NCBI GenBank assembly: GCA_027625915.1
Contig: JANTQA010000047.1
Span: forward strand, 14,136,001-14,200,000
DNA: 64,000 bases
Direction of reading: 5' to 3'
Origin: Anaeramoeba flamelloides
Lineage: Eukaryota > Metamonada > Anaeramoebidae
Part shown: in pieces, positions 24,107-36,341 of the stretch
Position numbering within the stretch: the stretch's first letter is position 1
Layout of the letters: each line of letters begins with the position of its first letter
Notes under the pieces: model-generated
Seen by the model: only the letters and a program-made list of their open reading frames with translations
Told to the model about the DNA's origin: nothing
Database searches by the model: none
Program-made: the position numbers and the translations under genes

Positions 24107-26815
24107 ATGGAACAACCTGAAAGAAAACGAGGTTCCTTTTTCAGAATAAAGAGTCTTCACAAACTCTCAGATCCACAACAAGGACGAATAAAACTCCAAA
24201 AAGCGATCAAAAAAGAGAAGGACATTCGCCATAAAACAAAGAAGAAAATCCAAATTTCCAAACTTGCTCCATTGTCTATCAAACAAAGGCTATCTGTGGA
24301 GTTGCTGGTTCAAAAATCTACTGAAGAAAAAGTCTTATTGGCAAGTAGAATTTTCAAAAAAAAAAATGTCAGCAAGTTTGAAAAAAGAATTTTGGTTCTT
24401 ACCAAGAATCGTATTATCACGATCGGAAAAAGGCGCAATTCGATCAAAAAAAGGGTAAATAACTTAATTTAAACAATTGTTATCTTTTTGACCACTTTTA
24501 TTGACCAAACTATTAACAAAATAATAACCAAAAAAAAAAAAACATTTGCTTCAAAATAAAATTAATAGATTTGCCGAAATGGCCATCTTTATGATTTAAA
24601 ACAAATTGAATATTACAATTCGCATCACATAAGATTTATTTTCCGTAAGTTTCGAATCGACGCGTATACAGGCGAAGCTGAAAAATATAAGGAGAAAATT
24701 CAAAAAATTTTGAGCATAATTACCAGAAATTTCCCACAAAACAAAAAACCAACAGTTTTTGACTTTTCTGAAAATAAGAAAAAGAACAGCCAATTGGTAT
24801 CCAGTGGTTTAGAGGATACGAAATCACAATCAAGCAAAGAAGAAGATATTTTTCTTTTTCGAAATGAAACAAAAAGTAACGTATTTGAAGATCTTGATCA
24901 AAAAAAAAATTCTCAAGAAGAAATAAATCTGGACGAGATTCAAGATTACGTAATTGTTGACTGCGAAAATGCCAAAGGTGAAGGCGAATACGAAGGTGAA
25001 GACGAAGATGAAGAGGATAATGAAAACAAATTTCAATCTGAATATGAATATGAATATGAATATGAATATGAAAATGAAAAGGAAAATGAACTCAAGAATA
25101 GTGGGGTAAGATCACTTGAAAGGATTTACGATTCTTGGTGTAGTTATTATAATGTCTGTAAAAATACTGAATTTCTCAATATTTTACGAAAACTAAATAA
25201 TTCAACAGCACTCGATTTATCAAAACTAAACCAAGCCAAAGATGAAAAAGAATCAAATAATCCAAACATAAGCAAAAACAAAAAAAAAAACTCTGTGCCA
25301 ATACACTACAAACCTATCATTGTTTCGTTGCAGCACGACGACTATTTCACAGATTTAAACTTGTCAAATTGCAATCTTAAATCGAATTTTGAAGAGTTCA
25401 TTCAAGTTTTGGAAAGAAACAAAACAATAACAAAGTTAAATTTGTCCAATACTGGTATTAGTGTGGGGGGTGGGTTTGAAAAGTTAGGGAGAGTACTTTT
25501 GCAAAATGAAAATTTGCAACACAATTTGATCGATTTAGATTTATCCAACAACAAAATGAATCTCAAGGCAGATTCAGAAATATACAAAGGGTTAAAAAAG
25601 CTTATTAATTTAAGGTTTCTTAAACTTGCTGCCGTGTCCACAAATTCCAAAACGTTGAATGGGATGATCGAATTAATACCAACATTTCGCGAATTGCAAT
25701 TATTAGATTTCTCTCATAACAAATTCAGCTCTCTGAACTCTGAAAAATTGATAAATGTTCTGTCAGAGTGCTCCAAAACAATTGGCTCCAAACTGAGGTC
25801 TTTACTTCTAGAAAACACCAGTATTGATTTGAGTCTGCTTTCCGAATATTTGAAGAAACAGGAGAAATTACAAATTTTACATTTGCAAGACAACAACTTC
25901 CTGAAAAAGGATCTGTGGTCTCTTTCGGAAACGCTTCAGAATCTGAAGGGGTTAAAGAAATTGGACATCTCTGGTTCCTGCACCCAATCACAATATTTCC
26001 CGATCATTTTAAATAGTATTTTAATGAATGGGTCACTCGGTAATTTTGAATTAATTGGCGATCGCAACGGGCTTGGCGCGAAGGGCGGATTAAAAATCTA
26101 TCAGATCTTTGAATTGAACCAAGAGTCAAATTCATTGGCAGAACTTAGCCTCGATGGAAACCAACTGCGCCCCGCTGGGGTTGCGCATGTTTTAAAAGCT
26201 TGCTCCCTGTCCCGCTCATTAGAGAGAATTTCCATTTCAAATAACATTTTAAAAGGAAAGGGCTCTGTCGAACTTTACGAACAATTTGTTCAATTACTCA
26301 CCAATTTACAAACCTTAACACATTTCATTTGCAAAGGTAACCCGAATACGAAACATTATTTGGGCAATAACTTTTTGTCAGTTTTAAAAAACTTCCCACT
26401 CTGCAAAAAACTGGAAGTTCTAGATCTTTCTTCAAATAACCTTTCAGATCTTGCCACAAGAGAATTTTCGAATATTCTGATCAATAAATTGCCAGCACTA
26501 AAAGAATTCTTTTTTGATAACAATGGGTGGTCGCTGTCCTCCTTAAAAATGCTAGCCCTTAATATTAGTAATGTTGATAATAACAAAGCAGGGAATTTGA
26601 TCGGCAATTGGCCTACAAACGATGCGAACTTGCTTGTGTTAAATTCAAAAAAAAAATCATCCAAACCAGTAAGACAGTTCTTATCACAATTTAAAGAAAC
26701 CTTTTTAAATGGCTTGAGCCATTCTGATTTTCAAAATGATCATCAAAAATTTTTTTTTGCAAATAAAAGATCAAGATCTTCTTCTCAATTCAGCAATAAT
26801 TACCAATTTTTTTAA
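24107..26815 (+). CDS. CARMIL-like PH-domain leucine-rich-repeat protein
   Basis: Two exons, 24107-24454 and 24569-26815, join in phase 0 (GTAAAT donor, TTAATAG acceptor) and give 864 residues. Residues about 45-170 form a PH-like fold typical of the CARMIL/LRRC16 family: KRILVLTKNRIITIG at the exon 1 end, then LKQIEYYNSHHIRFIFRKF in exon 2. The intron cuts this domain, which confirms the splice. Residues about 250-290 are a very acidic E/D/Y tract. Residues about 376-790 hold RI-type leucine-rich repeats (LNLSNCNL, LDLSNNKM, LLDFSHNKF, LHLQDNNF, LDLSSNNL). CARMIL proteins bind membrane via PH, dimerise, and regulate actin capping protein at the leading edge. The short C-terminus ends in an S/N-rich segment, and I see no capping-protein interaction motif. 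It may therefore be a CARMIL relative acting only as a scaffold. Confidence 0.85.
24455..24568 (+). other. Intron of the CARMIL-like gene
   Basis: 114 bp, GTAAATAACT to ATTAATAG. Reading through gives a stop within 20 codons. Splicing keeps the PH domain continuous. Confidence 0.85.
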
Positions 26816-28359
26816 GAGTGATTGCTCCCATTTATTTCTTTTTTTTTTTTAATTTTTTTAATAAATTTATGAATTTAAAATTTAATTAGATAAATTATAT
26901 AATTTATTAAGATAATTTGCCAATCTTACAGTATTATTAATGGTACATTTTAAACAATTATACCTGTTATTATTTTTGATTTTTTTAATTTAATTTTCCT
27001 TTTTTTAATAATTTAAATAATAAAAAAGCTTGTTACTTTTTTATTTTATATTTTTTTCTTCTGTGAAAGACTTTTTGAAAAAAGAATATTGACTTGTTTT
27101 ATAAAATATTCCTATCAAGGAAATAAAATCAATTTCAGTCAAAGAAGCCGGAAATTTATTGAAGAAATAGAACCTAATCTCCGAGTTTAATTAAGTATTG
27201 TTCTCAAAATAAATTTCACTTTTTGGATGAAAATTATTTTTTCTCATTTTGTAAAATTTTGATCATTTTTTTTTTGTATTTTGCTTTTTTCTTCTTTTTT
27301 TTTTCTTTCATTTTTTTATTTTTTTAAACAAATTCGATTTGATAGAAAAAAAAATTGAAAATCCCAATTAACATTTAAAAAATTGAGAATTGTTAATTTA
27401 TTTTAAAGTTCATACACTAACAATTCAAAAATCTTATTTTAACAATTTTCTTGTACTAAAGAAATTGAAAAGTTTTAAACGAGACGTTCCAATGCAATGG
27501 TCACAAAAATTTTTTTAATATTTTTGTTTTTTTTTGAAATTTATGGTTTGTTCAAGTATTTCCTTTTATGATTATCGAATCTAATCAGAATTTTATTATT
27601 TCTCGTATTGCTGAATAATTGCATTTTGATTGATTCTTAAAAAAAAAAGTGAATTTTTGATTTCTAACCAGGGCACTTTGAGCGAAATTGGATTTAGGTA
27701 CGTTTTAACAATTTTAAAACTTTTAATTATGAAAACCTTTATGAAACAAGATTTTTTGAGTGCTATGTGATTTTTGAAAATTTGAAATCGAAATGTCCTT
27801 CACCTTACGGGAAAAAAAAGTTAAACAAGGTTTTTAATTGGAAAACCTTACTAAAAAATAAAAAGTAAAATCAATTAAAAGAAAAAATAAATTAATGTCA
27901 AATGATAATCGATTATATTATTTTTAGTTAAAGCATCAAATAAAATTTAAATCTACTTGATATTTCAAAATCTGATGAGTTTTTTTTGCAGAATCTCAAA
28001 ACTATTCAAAATTTTTTCATCAAATTATTAATACCAGATCAATCAAAGAAAAACCCTGACCAAAGGAAAGTATTATAAAAATTATAGTGTGTTGAATCCC
28101 CCATTTTGTCTTTAATCTTTAATTTTTTTTCTTTTATTTATTATCCTAACTTTAAGTTTTTAGGTTCTATTAAGGATTATTCGAATTTTATTCCCAGTTG
28201 CTTTTACTTTTATACCCACAACACGAATTATGAACTCAAAAGAATGTTGAGTGAATAGATCTTGTTAAAATGTAAAATTTAGGTTGTTTTTGACGAAGGC
28301 AAAAAAAATTTACTTTCCAAATCCAAACTTTTTCACTCAAAATTTTCGACTTCCAAAAT
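26816..28359. other. Intergenic, no gene seen
   Basis: AT-rich. It contains the reverse-orientation ~310-bp dispersed repeat at about 27838-28090. No coding frame is supported. Confidence 0.45.
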
Positions 28360-28464
28360 GATATTGGGAAAATGTCACTCCACTTTATATTGAAGTATGT
28401 TAGAGTTGGTGGTGAGTCTAGGCACCCATTTGAAAAGAAAGTGGAGTGACATTTTCCCAATATC
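28360..28464. repeat. Hairpin with 27-bp perfect arms
   Basis: Arms GATATTGGGAAAATGTCACT... (28360-28386) and its exact reverse complement (28438-28464) are separated by a 51-base loop of higher GC. The outer flanks show only weak complementarity. It could be the core of a small MITE, a structured RNA or a cruciform. No family partner was found in the window. Confidence 0.8.
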
Positions 28465-28989
28465 AAAAAAAAATAGCTTTTTATTTTTGTCTTGCTTTGT
28501 TGGGATTTTTCGAAAAGTTTTTGGATCAATAAAGGATTTTAGTCAAAATCTTAAATTGCTAAAAATTGGCAATATTTTGACTTTCCCTCAATTCACTATA
28601 TTTTAAAGGTCTTAATCTATTTACTGCTTTGCATTTCAATGCTCATAGAGCCTAGAATTCAGATAGTCCTTAAGGTCACAATTAAAAACTGTGTCAACAT
28701 TTTTTTCCCGCTTTACTTACTTTCAAAAAGTTTCACTCTTGTTTCTTCTTAAATAATACAATTAAGAAAAGCATCAGGAAAAATTCAAGTTGAAATAAAA
28801 TTTAAGGTATGTGCACTTTATTGAATTTTAATTCCCAAAAAGTTATACAAGCAAGATAATAGAGAAAATTTTTAGAAAAATCAACAAAAAAAAGAAAACA
28901 AAAAGAAAAGTTCAGATTTATTTTTTATACTTTTTACCTTTTCCAAATTTCTCTTTTTAAGTTGTTTGGGTTCCTCCTCTTTTTGTTTT

Positions 28990-29299
28990 TTTAGGTGCTT
29001 GGAGAGGTTCAAGGAATAAAAAATCATTATAAGAATTGGTGGACTTGGTCATGACTAACCTAACCAAACTTGTTAATGATCAGATCTAAAATGAATTGAG
29101 CTGGACTTATGCAACTGTAGAGAACTGAATCCAACGAATGCGATCTGAAGCCAACCAAAGTGAACCGAATTGGACTTTCCTTACAATCTGTCTAGTCGTT
29201 ACCTGGACTGGGTTTTTGCTGTCGAGTCGGTATCTTGTACTGGGATTTTGCGAAAACAAGATTTGGGAAACTTGCAAAAAAAAAAAAAAAAAAAAAAAA
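28990..29299 (+). other. GC-richer segment ending in a 22-base A-run
   Basis: About 290 bases of distinctly higher GC with many degenerate GAACCGAAT/GAACTGAAT-like words end in a pure A-run at 29278-29299. A GGTTCAAGG word lies near the start (29007). The shape recalls a retroposed, poly(A)-tailed SINE or processed transcript, but no A/B-box pair or parent gene is demonstrable. It also reads as an open frame (29138-29335) without a domain. Confidence 0.25.
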
Positions 29300-29439
29300 G
29301 CAACTCAATTCTGTAAAACCAAATCTTATTCTTAAAACCTTAGCACTTTATAGAATCAAACCATCTATAAAGTTTCTAAAAAAACTTAATAAAGTAACCT
29401 ATTTCATTTGATCTATAGTTGTTCAAATATTTAGAACTC

Positions 29440-29692
29440 TTTATTAAAACAAATTGAAAATATTGATCATTTTTTATGGGTATATCCTTCCTATGAAAAA
29501 GATAGATTAATATTTCAAAACAAATTAAAAAAAAAAAAAATCTTAATGAATTAATTTAAAACAAACAGTTTGAAACTATTTTCATTAAATAATAATCGTG
29601 AAATCTATGATTTTACGCTTAAATTTCTTTTTGGGAATTTAAGTAAAAGGGTATCCAGAGTGTAATTTACACTTCTTCAACAATAAAAAAAA
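29440..29692 (+). mobile_element. LINE 3' fragment (finger to poly(A))
   Basis: The reading IENIDHFLWVYPSYEKDRLIF aligns with EDLDHFLWNCPAYENNRKIW of the LINE at 360-1690. The finger cysteine is replaced here. After frame breaks come FTLKFLFGNLSKRVSRV and a tail, GTGTAATTTACACTTCTTCAA, with an A-run. It belongs to the same branch as 41030-41118. Confidence 0.75.
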
Positions 29693-29717
29693 AAAAAGAA
29701 AAGTTCAGATTTTGTCT

Positions 29718-29947
29718 CTATTGTCAATTGTAAAAGAAAACGCTCAAAATTTTCATTCAGCTTTTCAAAAAAAAAACAAAACTCTGTTAATTCAAATAAA
29801 TCCACAAAGCCCTTAATTCCCAAAGAGGAAATTAAAAATTTAAACTGTTTATAGAAGAAAAAAATTTGAAATATTGCCTTATTTATAAATCTAGTTTTTT
29901 GAAATCTGAATAAAAATTTCATTCCATTTATTTTGTAACACATAGTA
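29718..29947. mobile_element. ~220-bp MITE (TACTATT..TTG family), copy 1
   Basis: It opens CTATTGTCAATTGTAAAAGA and reads on to CAAAATTTTCATTCAGCTTT. It closes with the inverted counterpart AAAATTTCATTCCATTTA and TTTTGTAACACATAGTA. The best-preserved copy is 57919-58137; another is at 46724-46953. It lies about 320 bp upstream of the B-box/TLDc start codon. Confidence 0.65.
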
Positions 29948-30271
29948 ATATTCTTTTTATAGATAAAGAGTAAAGACTGAGTGGAAAATTCCTGTTTTTT
30001 TGATTCAAATTATTATTCTTGTTGTTTCCTTGTGTTTTTTTTTGTTTTTCTTATTTTGTGTTTGAAACAATTTTTTCAACACCAACAAGCAAAACTAATT
30101 TGGAGAGTTGCACTTTCAAGGGATTTAATCAAAATTCAAGACACTAACACTTTAATTTGCCCTTCAAGCAAAGATCATTTTGGAAAAATCATTTTTTTGA
30201 CTTTTCTTATATTTTTTAAATCCCAACACTTTTAACAAACACCCCACGAATAGTAAAAAATTTTCTTTCTA

Positions 30272-30513
30272 ATGACAAACAAAATAACGGAGGTTTCGAT
30301 TAATTTACCAATTGAGTCACATACAAATTTTGTCTCAAAACCAAATAAACATTATTGTGTTGAGTGCAATGAAGAAAATAAAAAAGAAACAATAGCCACA
30401 ATCTGGTGTGAGAACTGTAAAGAATTTTATTGTGATTTTCATAGCAACCTCGTTCATAAATTAAAAGCTTTAAAAAAACACAGCTTAATTAATATCGGTT
30501 TGAATTATCTCAA

Positions 30514-30545
<32 letters not shown>

Positions 30546-33390
30546 AAGGTGTGATAAGTTTTTTTATTCACTCTCGACTAAAACCAATTTAAGGGAAACT
30601 CTCTCACCGGTTAACTTCCAAATACCACTTTAAGAAAATAAACTCTCTCAGATCTTTTTCCAAGGATAATGAAGATCTTTTATTTTTTCAAAAAAACAAG
30701 ATATTTATTGGTTTTTTCCAGATTCTTTTTTTCTCAAAGGGATTAGATCCAACCATAGATGAAGTCTAAAATTAAAATGTGCTGTAATTGGATACAAACC
30801 AAATGAATTCTTCATGGTTCAAATGTCTCTAAAAAATCGATTAGTAAAGTAGTGAAATTCGCTGATCCTAATCAATTAAAAATTATTCTTGTGGTGGTAA
30901 AAAATTTTTCATTTGGAGACAAATATAATGTATAGATTATCAATATTAAGGTTGACTCGCCAATCTAAAAGAATTCTAGATTGAAAAATAACTGGTTAAA
31001 TTTGTATTGAAATGTAGATTAGTTGCTAAAAAATTCAATTGTTTTTTTTTAAGAAATCAAATAATTAACCAATAGATACTTTTGACAAATTATTTTTATA
31101 AATTTTGGAAATTCATTGAAAATACAATGAGTTTCATAGATAGGAAACAAAAGCAAATCAATCGTTTTAGGATTTTTATGTTTATGATTATTAAGTTGAT
31201 CTTTGAAATTAAAAAATTAAAAAAATAGTTACTTTTGGAAGCTATAACTAAGAATTATTAAAAACTTGAATACTATTATTTTGAGTTTCTATTTTTAGAT
31301 TTGATAAAGGAATCAAAAAAAAAAAAAATTCAAAAATGACATATTGTTCAATGTGATCCTTAGTAAAAAATCTAATAATTTATTGTACAATGATATTTCT
31401 AATAGATTTTTTAGGGTCATTTGGGCCATGGAACACTAATATGATTTACATCCAATTGTGGAATACTTTAATTTTAGATACATCTTGTGGGACAGTAGTC
31501 CCTTAAACAACTTAATTCTCATCCTCATTTTCCAAAAATTCAAATTACCAAACAAAAAAGAAGAAACAAAAACCACACAAACAGTCTAATTGAAAAGAGT
31601 GATGTCGATTTATTGAACTTAAGGACTACGTTTTGTGGTAAAAACAGTGAAATAATGTATAAAATCACCCTTGAAAGAGTTATGTAATACAAGTAATATT
31701 TGTCCAAGGAGAATTTCTTTTCAAAAAAATGTGAAAATTTCACAAATTCAACAATTTTCACAATTCTTGCCTTGTTAAATCATGCAAAATTTTGATTTTA
31801 ATATTTTAGAATTTCCATTTCAACTTTCTGAACTCACACTATTTTCTTGGACTATTCTACATATTTTTTACATTTGCTTTTACAGGTTTTAAATGTTCTC
31901 AAATTTGAACTTGCAGTTGAAAATTCCCAAAAGCCATTTTTTGCAATTATTTTTTTTGTTATTTTCAAATTTCCTTTTCATTGAAAAAAAAAAAAAAAAG
32001 TCTGCGTGAAAAAGTAAAGATGACAAAATTTTTTTTTTTTTTTTTTTTTTTGTCCAATTTCTTCTGTGTGAAAATTATTGTGAGAAGTGAAAGTGAAATA
32101 ACACAGTTACTCAACCCCCTCACTCTGTGAACATCGTCCTTAAGTGTACAATGAAATAAATATTTTTTTTTAACTTTTTTAATTGTTTTAAAAATATTTC
32201 TGACATCAGTTGAAAATATGATGAAAATTCAATAGGGGTGTTTTGTTCAAGAGTTTTAACTTCATATAAATTATCTTGAGCAAAACGTTCCTTTTTGAAG
32301 TTCATTTCTTAAAGCCCCAATCAAGTTACACACACAAACTTTTCATTTTTTTTTTTAAAATCAAACAAAAAACTGCTTTTTTCATAAATACTTCTTAGCT
32401 TTTGTTCCCTGATTGGTATTTAATTTTTTTTATTTTATTTTATTGAGGAGAAGTGATTCAACAACATTACCTCATATAAGCTAAATTTCAAAAAAAGGGG
32501 CAGATTTTCATCATAAAAAAATTTGTTTAATTGATTTTTTTTTTGAATAATAATGTATTTTGCTAAAGTTTTTAGAGACAATAGCGAATATATTTTGAGA
32601 AATAAAAATATAGTGTAATCATTTTATTTTTTGAAAGACAAATAAAGAAAGAAAATAATAATAATAACAAAGTTTGTCCCTAATTTTGAAATTTGGCTGA
32701 TGCCTGAAACCCATAAATTTATTTAGAGTTTTTTTGTTCTAGATTTAATGTGGGCAAGATTATTTACATAGAATATCTTTTCTTGAAAAAAATGAAATGA
32801 AAAGAATTTTACTTTTAAACAAAGACAAGAAAAAGAGAAATAAAAACAAGAAATAAACAAAAGTTAAAAAAAAAAAATTGATAACACCTTTTTAATAAAT
32901 TCAAATTTGTTTTTAAAACTTGAAATATAGTAAATATTGAAAAAGTAGTTCAATTATAATGAATGTAAATTTTGTGATAAAAAACATTACATGGAACTTT
33001 TTAAAAATTTAATTTAATAATTAGTTATTTTTAAAAACATTAAAAGGTCATTAGGCTTAAAAAATAATTTCTAAATTCATTTTGAATATATTCTGATATT
33101 AAAAATATTATTGAAGTTTATTAATTTTTTTGAAAATTATAAAATAAAAGGGGATTTTATCTTTCTCAAAAATTTAGTAATTTTAATATTGTGATAATCA
33201 CAGAAATGAATTTTTCATGATCTGAAATTTCAAATTTTTAATAAGAGTCTAACTTTTGATAAATTAATTTAATTTTCAATTCGAAGCTTCATACTAAAAA
33301 ATAATTTACTAAAAAAAGTACTTTAATTGTTTAAAACGACATACACCTTAAAAATATTTCAAGAAATTTAAATTTAAAACACATATATCT

Positions 33391-33437
<47 letters not shown>

Positions 33438-36021
33438 CATGATCAAATACATCTCAATATAACTATCAATTAACCAACAATACTCAACAGGAGAAAGCTT
33501 TGATAGCAATTTAAATCCTAAAAAAACAATTTGCAAAATTCATAATGAAAAATATGAATTATTTTGTTTAACTGATCAACAATTTTTATGTTATAAATGT
33601 ATTATACCAGAACACAATGGTCATAACATTCAATTAATTTCAAAATATAATAAATCATGGGAACTAAATAATCATAATATACAATTAACGAATGAGGATA
33701 TTAAAAATTTAATTGCCTCAAGAGAGAAATTATTTTCAAAAATTGCAAAAGAAAACAACAATTTAAATAAGCAAGAACAAAAAATGATAGATTTGGTTGA
33801 TTTGGGATTTGAAAAAATACAAAAGGAATTAAAAACAAAAGTTGAACAAATCAAAAATGATATTAAAAAAGAAAAAAAACAACAAAGGGAAAATTTAAAT
33901 AAACAATATCGGAATATAAAACAACACATTTCAAATTTGGTACTTTACCAAAAACATCTTGAATTATTACAAGTTGCAAAAAAAAGAGAAAACCAATATG
34001 CGATTATCAATCAAAAATTAAAAATAGAAAATTTACAAAAAGGATCTAATCTTGTAGAGAATTTAACGATTGCTAAAAACATTATTATACCACATTTTGA
34101 TATTGAGCAACAAATAAATAGCATAAAAGAATTAAAAATTGAGAATGTCAATTATTTCGAAAACGCAACGTATGATATCAATTCGATTATATACACGAAC
34201 AAGAAAGAAACCATCTATCTGCATTTAAACAATGAAAATTTGGATGTCAAATTATCAAAGATTGCAATCAGGTGCTATTTAATTGATGCAGACAACAATG
34301 TGATGATATTAAAGAATTTAATTTGGAAGCAAACACAAAACCCACAAACATACAAGGCCCAGTTTATAATGACTGAAATTGGAGATTACACATTTAATCT
34401 TGAAATTAATGGATTTCTTTTGATTGAAGACAAACCAATCCAAGCAAGACTTCCAAAATCCCCTTCAAAAATATTATCATTCGAACTTTTCCAACATTTC
34501 TTACAATACATGCCAGAAGCAATGGAATTCCATTTAAGATTTGAGAAAAACGAAGACAATAATTCTTTCCATGAAACATGCATTGGAAAGGGCAAATCAT
34601 TTATAGTTTGTAAAAATGATTTAGGATATGTTTTTGGTGGCTATTCTGATATCGGCTTTGGCCGAACAAATCGATATGAACGATCACAAAATTCTTTCCT
34701 TTTTTATCTTGGAAAAGATTCAGAATCGATCAATATTTTAAAATTGTCTGGCAAAGATAACCGACATGGTTTGATATTCATAATTTACCCTTTTTTTTTT
34801 TTTTTTTTTTTTTTTTTATTTTTATTTTTGTTATTTTGAAAAAAACAAGAAGAGTTAAAGTTATTTATGTCCCCACCAATAAGGAATTATTAAGATTGAA
34901 AATTATAAAAAAAAAAATCTTGATCGATTTTGAAATATACACCATCAAAATAAACAGAAACCAAAAAAACTGGAGAGTGAATTAAAGTTACATATGAATT
35001 ATTATTTGTAATTCGCAGTATAACTTTCAAATTTAAATCTTTTCTTAAAAATTTAAAAAATAAAGATTGTTAGGCTGAGTACTATATTAATATGTGGAGT
35101 GATGCAAAGATTTATTCAATTTATTGGCCAAATAAAATCAAAAAAATAAGAATTCCTTTGCTTTGATCATTGCTTTGATTAGTTTCTTTTTTGTTTCTGT
35201 TTTTTGAAGAATAATTTCTTTTTCACATAATTTTTTCTTTGATCAAACAAAATTTCTTTCTTTGGAAAAATATTGCTGAATTAGCCCAAAACCGATCAAT
35301 TATTGCCCCACGATTAACTGTTTATGATGAAATTTTGACATTTATCAAGATTTTTAGATAATTATCGATATTTTAGAGAAGATCGCCATTTGTTACACTA
35401 TAGCCTTTTAATCAATTATCACTATTTTCGATAATATCGCGATTTTCTAATATTAATCGCATTTTTTGAAATAATTTTACATTTTCATAATCAAAATTGT
35501 GTTTTTTTAATCAAGATCAACGAATTCGTATAAAAATTACCAGTTATACAATTACTAAATAAAAATACCCTTTAACTTTTAATACCATTTCATCATATCA
35601 ATAAAAAAAATACAAAAATTAAAATGTGTTAATAAAATATAATAAACAAATAAAACATTCTTATAATTTTTTAAAATTTTAATATCTGAATTATTTCAAT
35701 AATTTTTTAATTACTTTATTATTCGAACTAATAGCATTATTTTGGCATTTTGAACACATTCTTCAATTTGGATATGGGTAACCCCCCCACTTTCTTGTTT
35801 TCATTATTTTATCTTTAATATAACTATAATTGTTTAATTAACCCCTCTTTTTATTGTTTATTAATAGCTGGAATTTTATTATTTTCAAAAACTTTCATTA
35901 TACTTATAAAGAAAACATTGCCACTTACGAAAAACCACCAAATGGCTCATACGATTTTCATGGCAAAGAAACAAATACGAATAACGAAATAACAAGTTTT
36001 GAATGCTTTTGTGAATTCTAA
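30272..36021 (+). CDS. TRIM-like protein: two B-boxes, coiled coil, TLDc domain
   Basis: Four exons, 30272-30497, 33491-34768, 35735-35777 and 35868-36021, join with matching phases (1, 1, 2) into 566 residues. B-box 1 is C29-x2-C32, C46-x2-C49, C54, H57/H62/H70. B-box 2 follows the first junction: C90-x2-H93, C101-x2-D104, C109-x2-C112, H117-x2-H120, the textbook CHCDCCHH pattern. Residues about 150-265 are coiled coil. About 294-390 is a beta-rich, Ig/filamin-like region. About 400-566 is a TLDc domain: FHETCIGKGKSF, YVFGGYSD, NSFLFYLG, then FGYGWNFIIFKNF and TYEKPPNGSYDF, ending FECFCEF. There is no RING, so ligase activity is not expected. TLDc proteins act in oxidative-stress responses and V-ATPase regulation. 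Expansions of B-box/TLDc proteins are known in amoebae. The 43-base third exon is inferred from phase and TLDc continuity. Confidence 0.82.
30737..31505 (-). mobile_element. ~765-bp TIR element (AAGGGATTAG family), copy 1
   Basis: The ends AAAGGGATTAG and TAGTCCCTTAA are inverted, and the similarity of the two termini extends inward about 100 bp (CTGTAATTGGAT, ATGGTTCAAATG, CTAAAAAATC). The interior matches 47047-47810 in reverse complement. No transposase frame, so non-autonomous. It sits in intron 1. Confidence 0.7.
32480..32697 (-). mobile_element. ~220-bp MITE (GCYAAATTTC family), copy 2
   Basis: GCTAAATTTCAAAAAAAGGG and its inverted counterpart CCCTAATTTTGAAATTTGGC bound a body that is the reverse complement of 7801-8021. 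It lies in intron 1 of the B-box/TLDc gene. Confidence 0.7.
33394..33432. repeat. (AC)n microsatellite
   Basis: About 18-19 AC units, followed by ATATATAC. Intronic, close to the exon 2 acceptor at 33490. Confidence 0.95.
34769..35734 (+). other. Intron 2 of the B-box/TLDc gene
   Basis: 966 bp. Donor GTTTGA, then a T-run of about 30 bases at 34790-34817; acceptor CTAATAG. It contains a half copy of the ATCGCGATAA element at about 35275-35500. Confidence 0.7.
35275..35500 (-). repeat. Half copy of the ATCGCGATAA subterminal-repeat element
   Basis: AGCCCAAAACCGATCAA followed by repeated ATAATATCGCGATTTT, TTATCGATATTTT and similar words matches, in reverse complement, the left subterminal region of 47836-49043. 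No partner end was identified in this intron. Confidence 0.6.
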
Positions 36022-36127
36022 TGATATTCTTTATTCTTTTATTTTATTTTCATTTTTTTATGAGGTTAAAAACCTCTAATTAAATTTCCATTTAAATAAA
36101 AACCATTGGAAAGAATCGATGTTATAA

Positions 36128-36341
36128 GCTTAATTTCAAAAATATGGGCAAATTTTTGATTGAAAAAAAATTGTAGTTTCTCATTTAGTGAATACCAAAA
36201 CCCAACCCAGAAAAATCAGAACTTAAAACTAAAAAATAACTGTCTAAAACACCCTTTTCTATTTTAATTATTATTTCTAATAAAAGAATAGAGAAAAGAA
36301 ACCCATAAAGAAAAAAATAAATCTGACCCTATTTTTGAAAT
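36128..36341. mobile_element. ~215-bp MITE (GCYAAATTTC family), copy 3
   Basis: GCTTAATTTCAAAAATATGGG at the left and CTGACCCTATTTTTGAAAT at the right. The right outer bases are eroded. A further isolated right end (TGACCCTATTTTTGAAAT, about 37029-37053) lies downstream. The element starts about 100 bp after the B-box/TLDc stop codon. Confidence 0.55.

Larger units (their letters stand above)
30498..33490 (+). other. Intron 1 (2993 bp) of the B-box/TLDc gene, transposon-filled
   Basis: Donor GTTTGA and acceptor CAACAG. It holds the TIR element 30737-31505, the MITE 32480-32697 and an (AC)n tract at 33394-33432, only 60 bases before the acceptor. The other introns in this window are 90-966 bp, so the size is explained by insertions. 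Confidence 0.75.

Noticed and set aside
33348-33536. Minus-strand frame with a VCVC repeat
   Set aside because: Generated by the (AC)n microsatellite in an intron.
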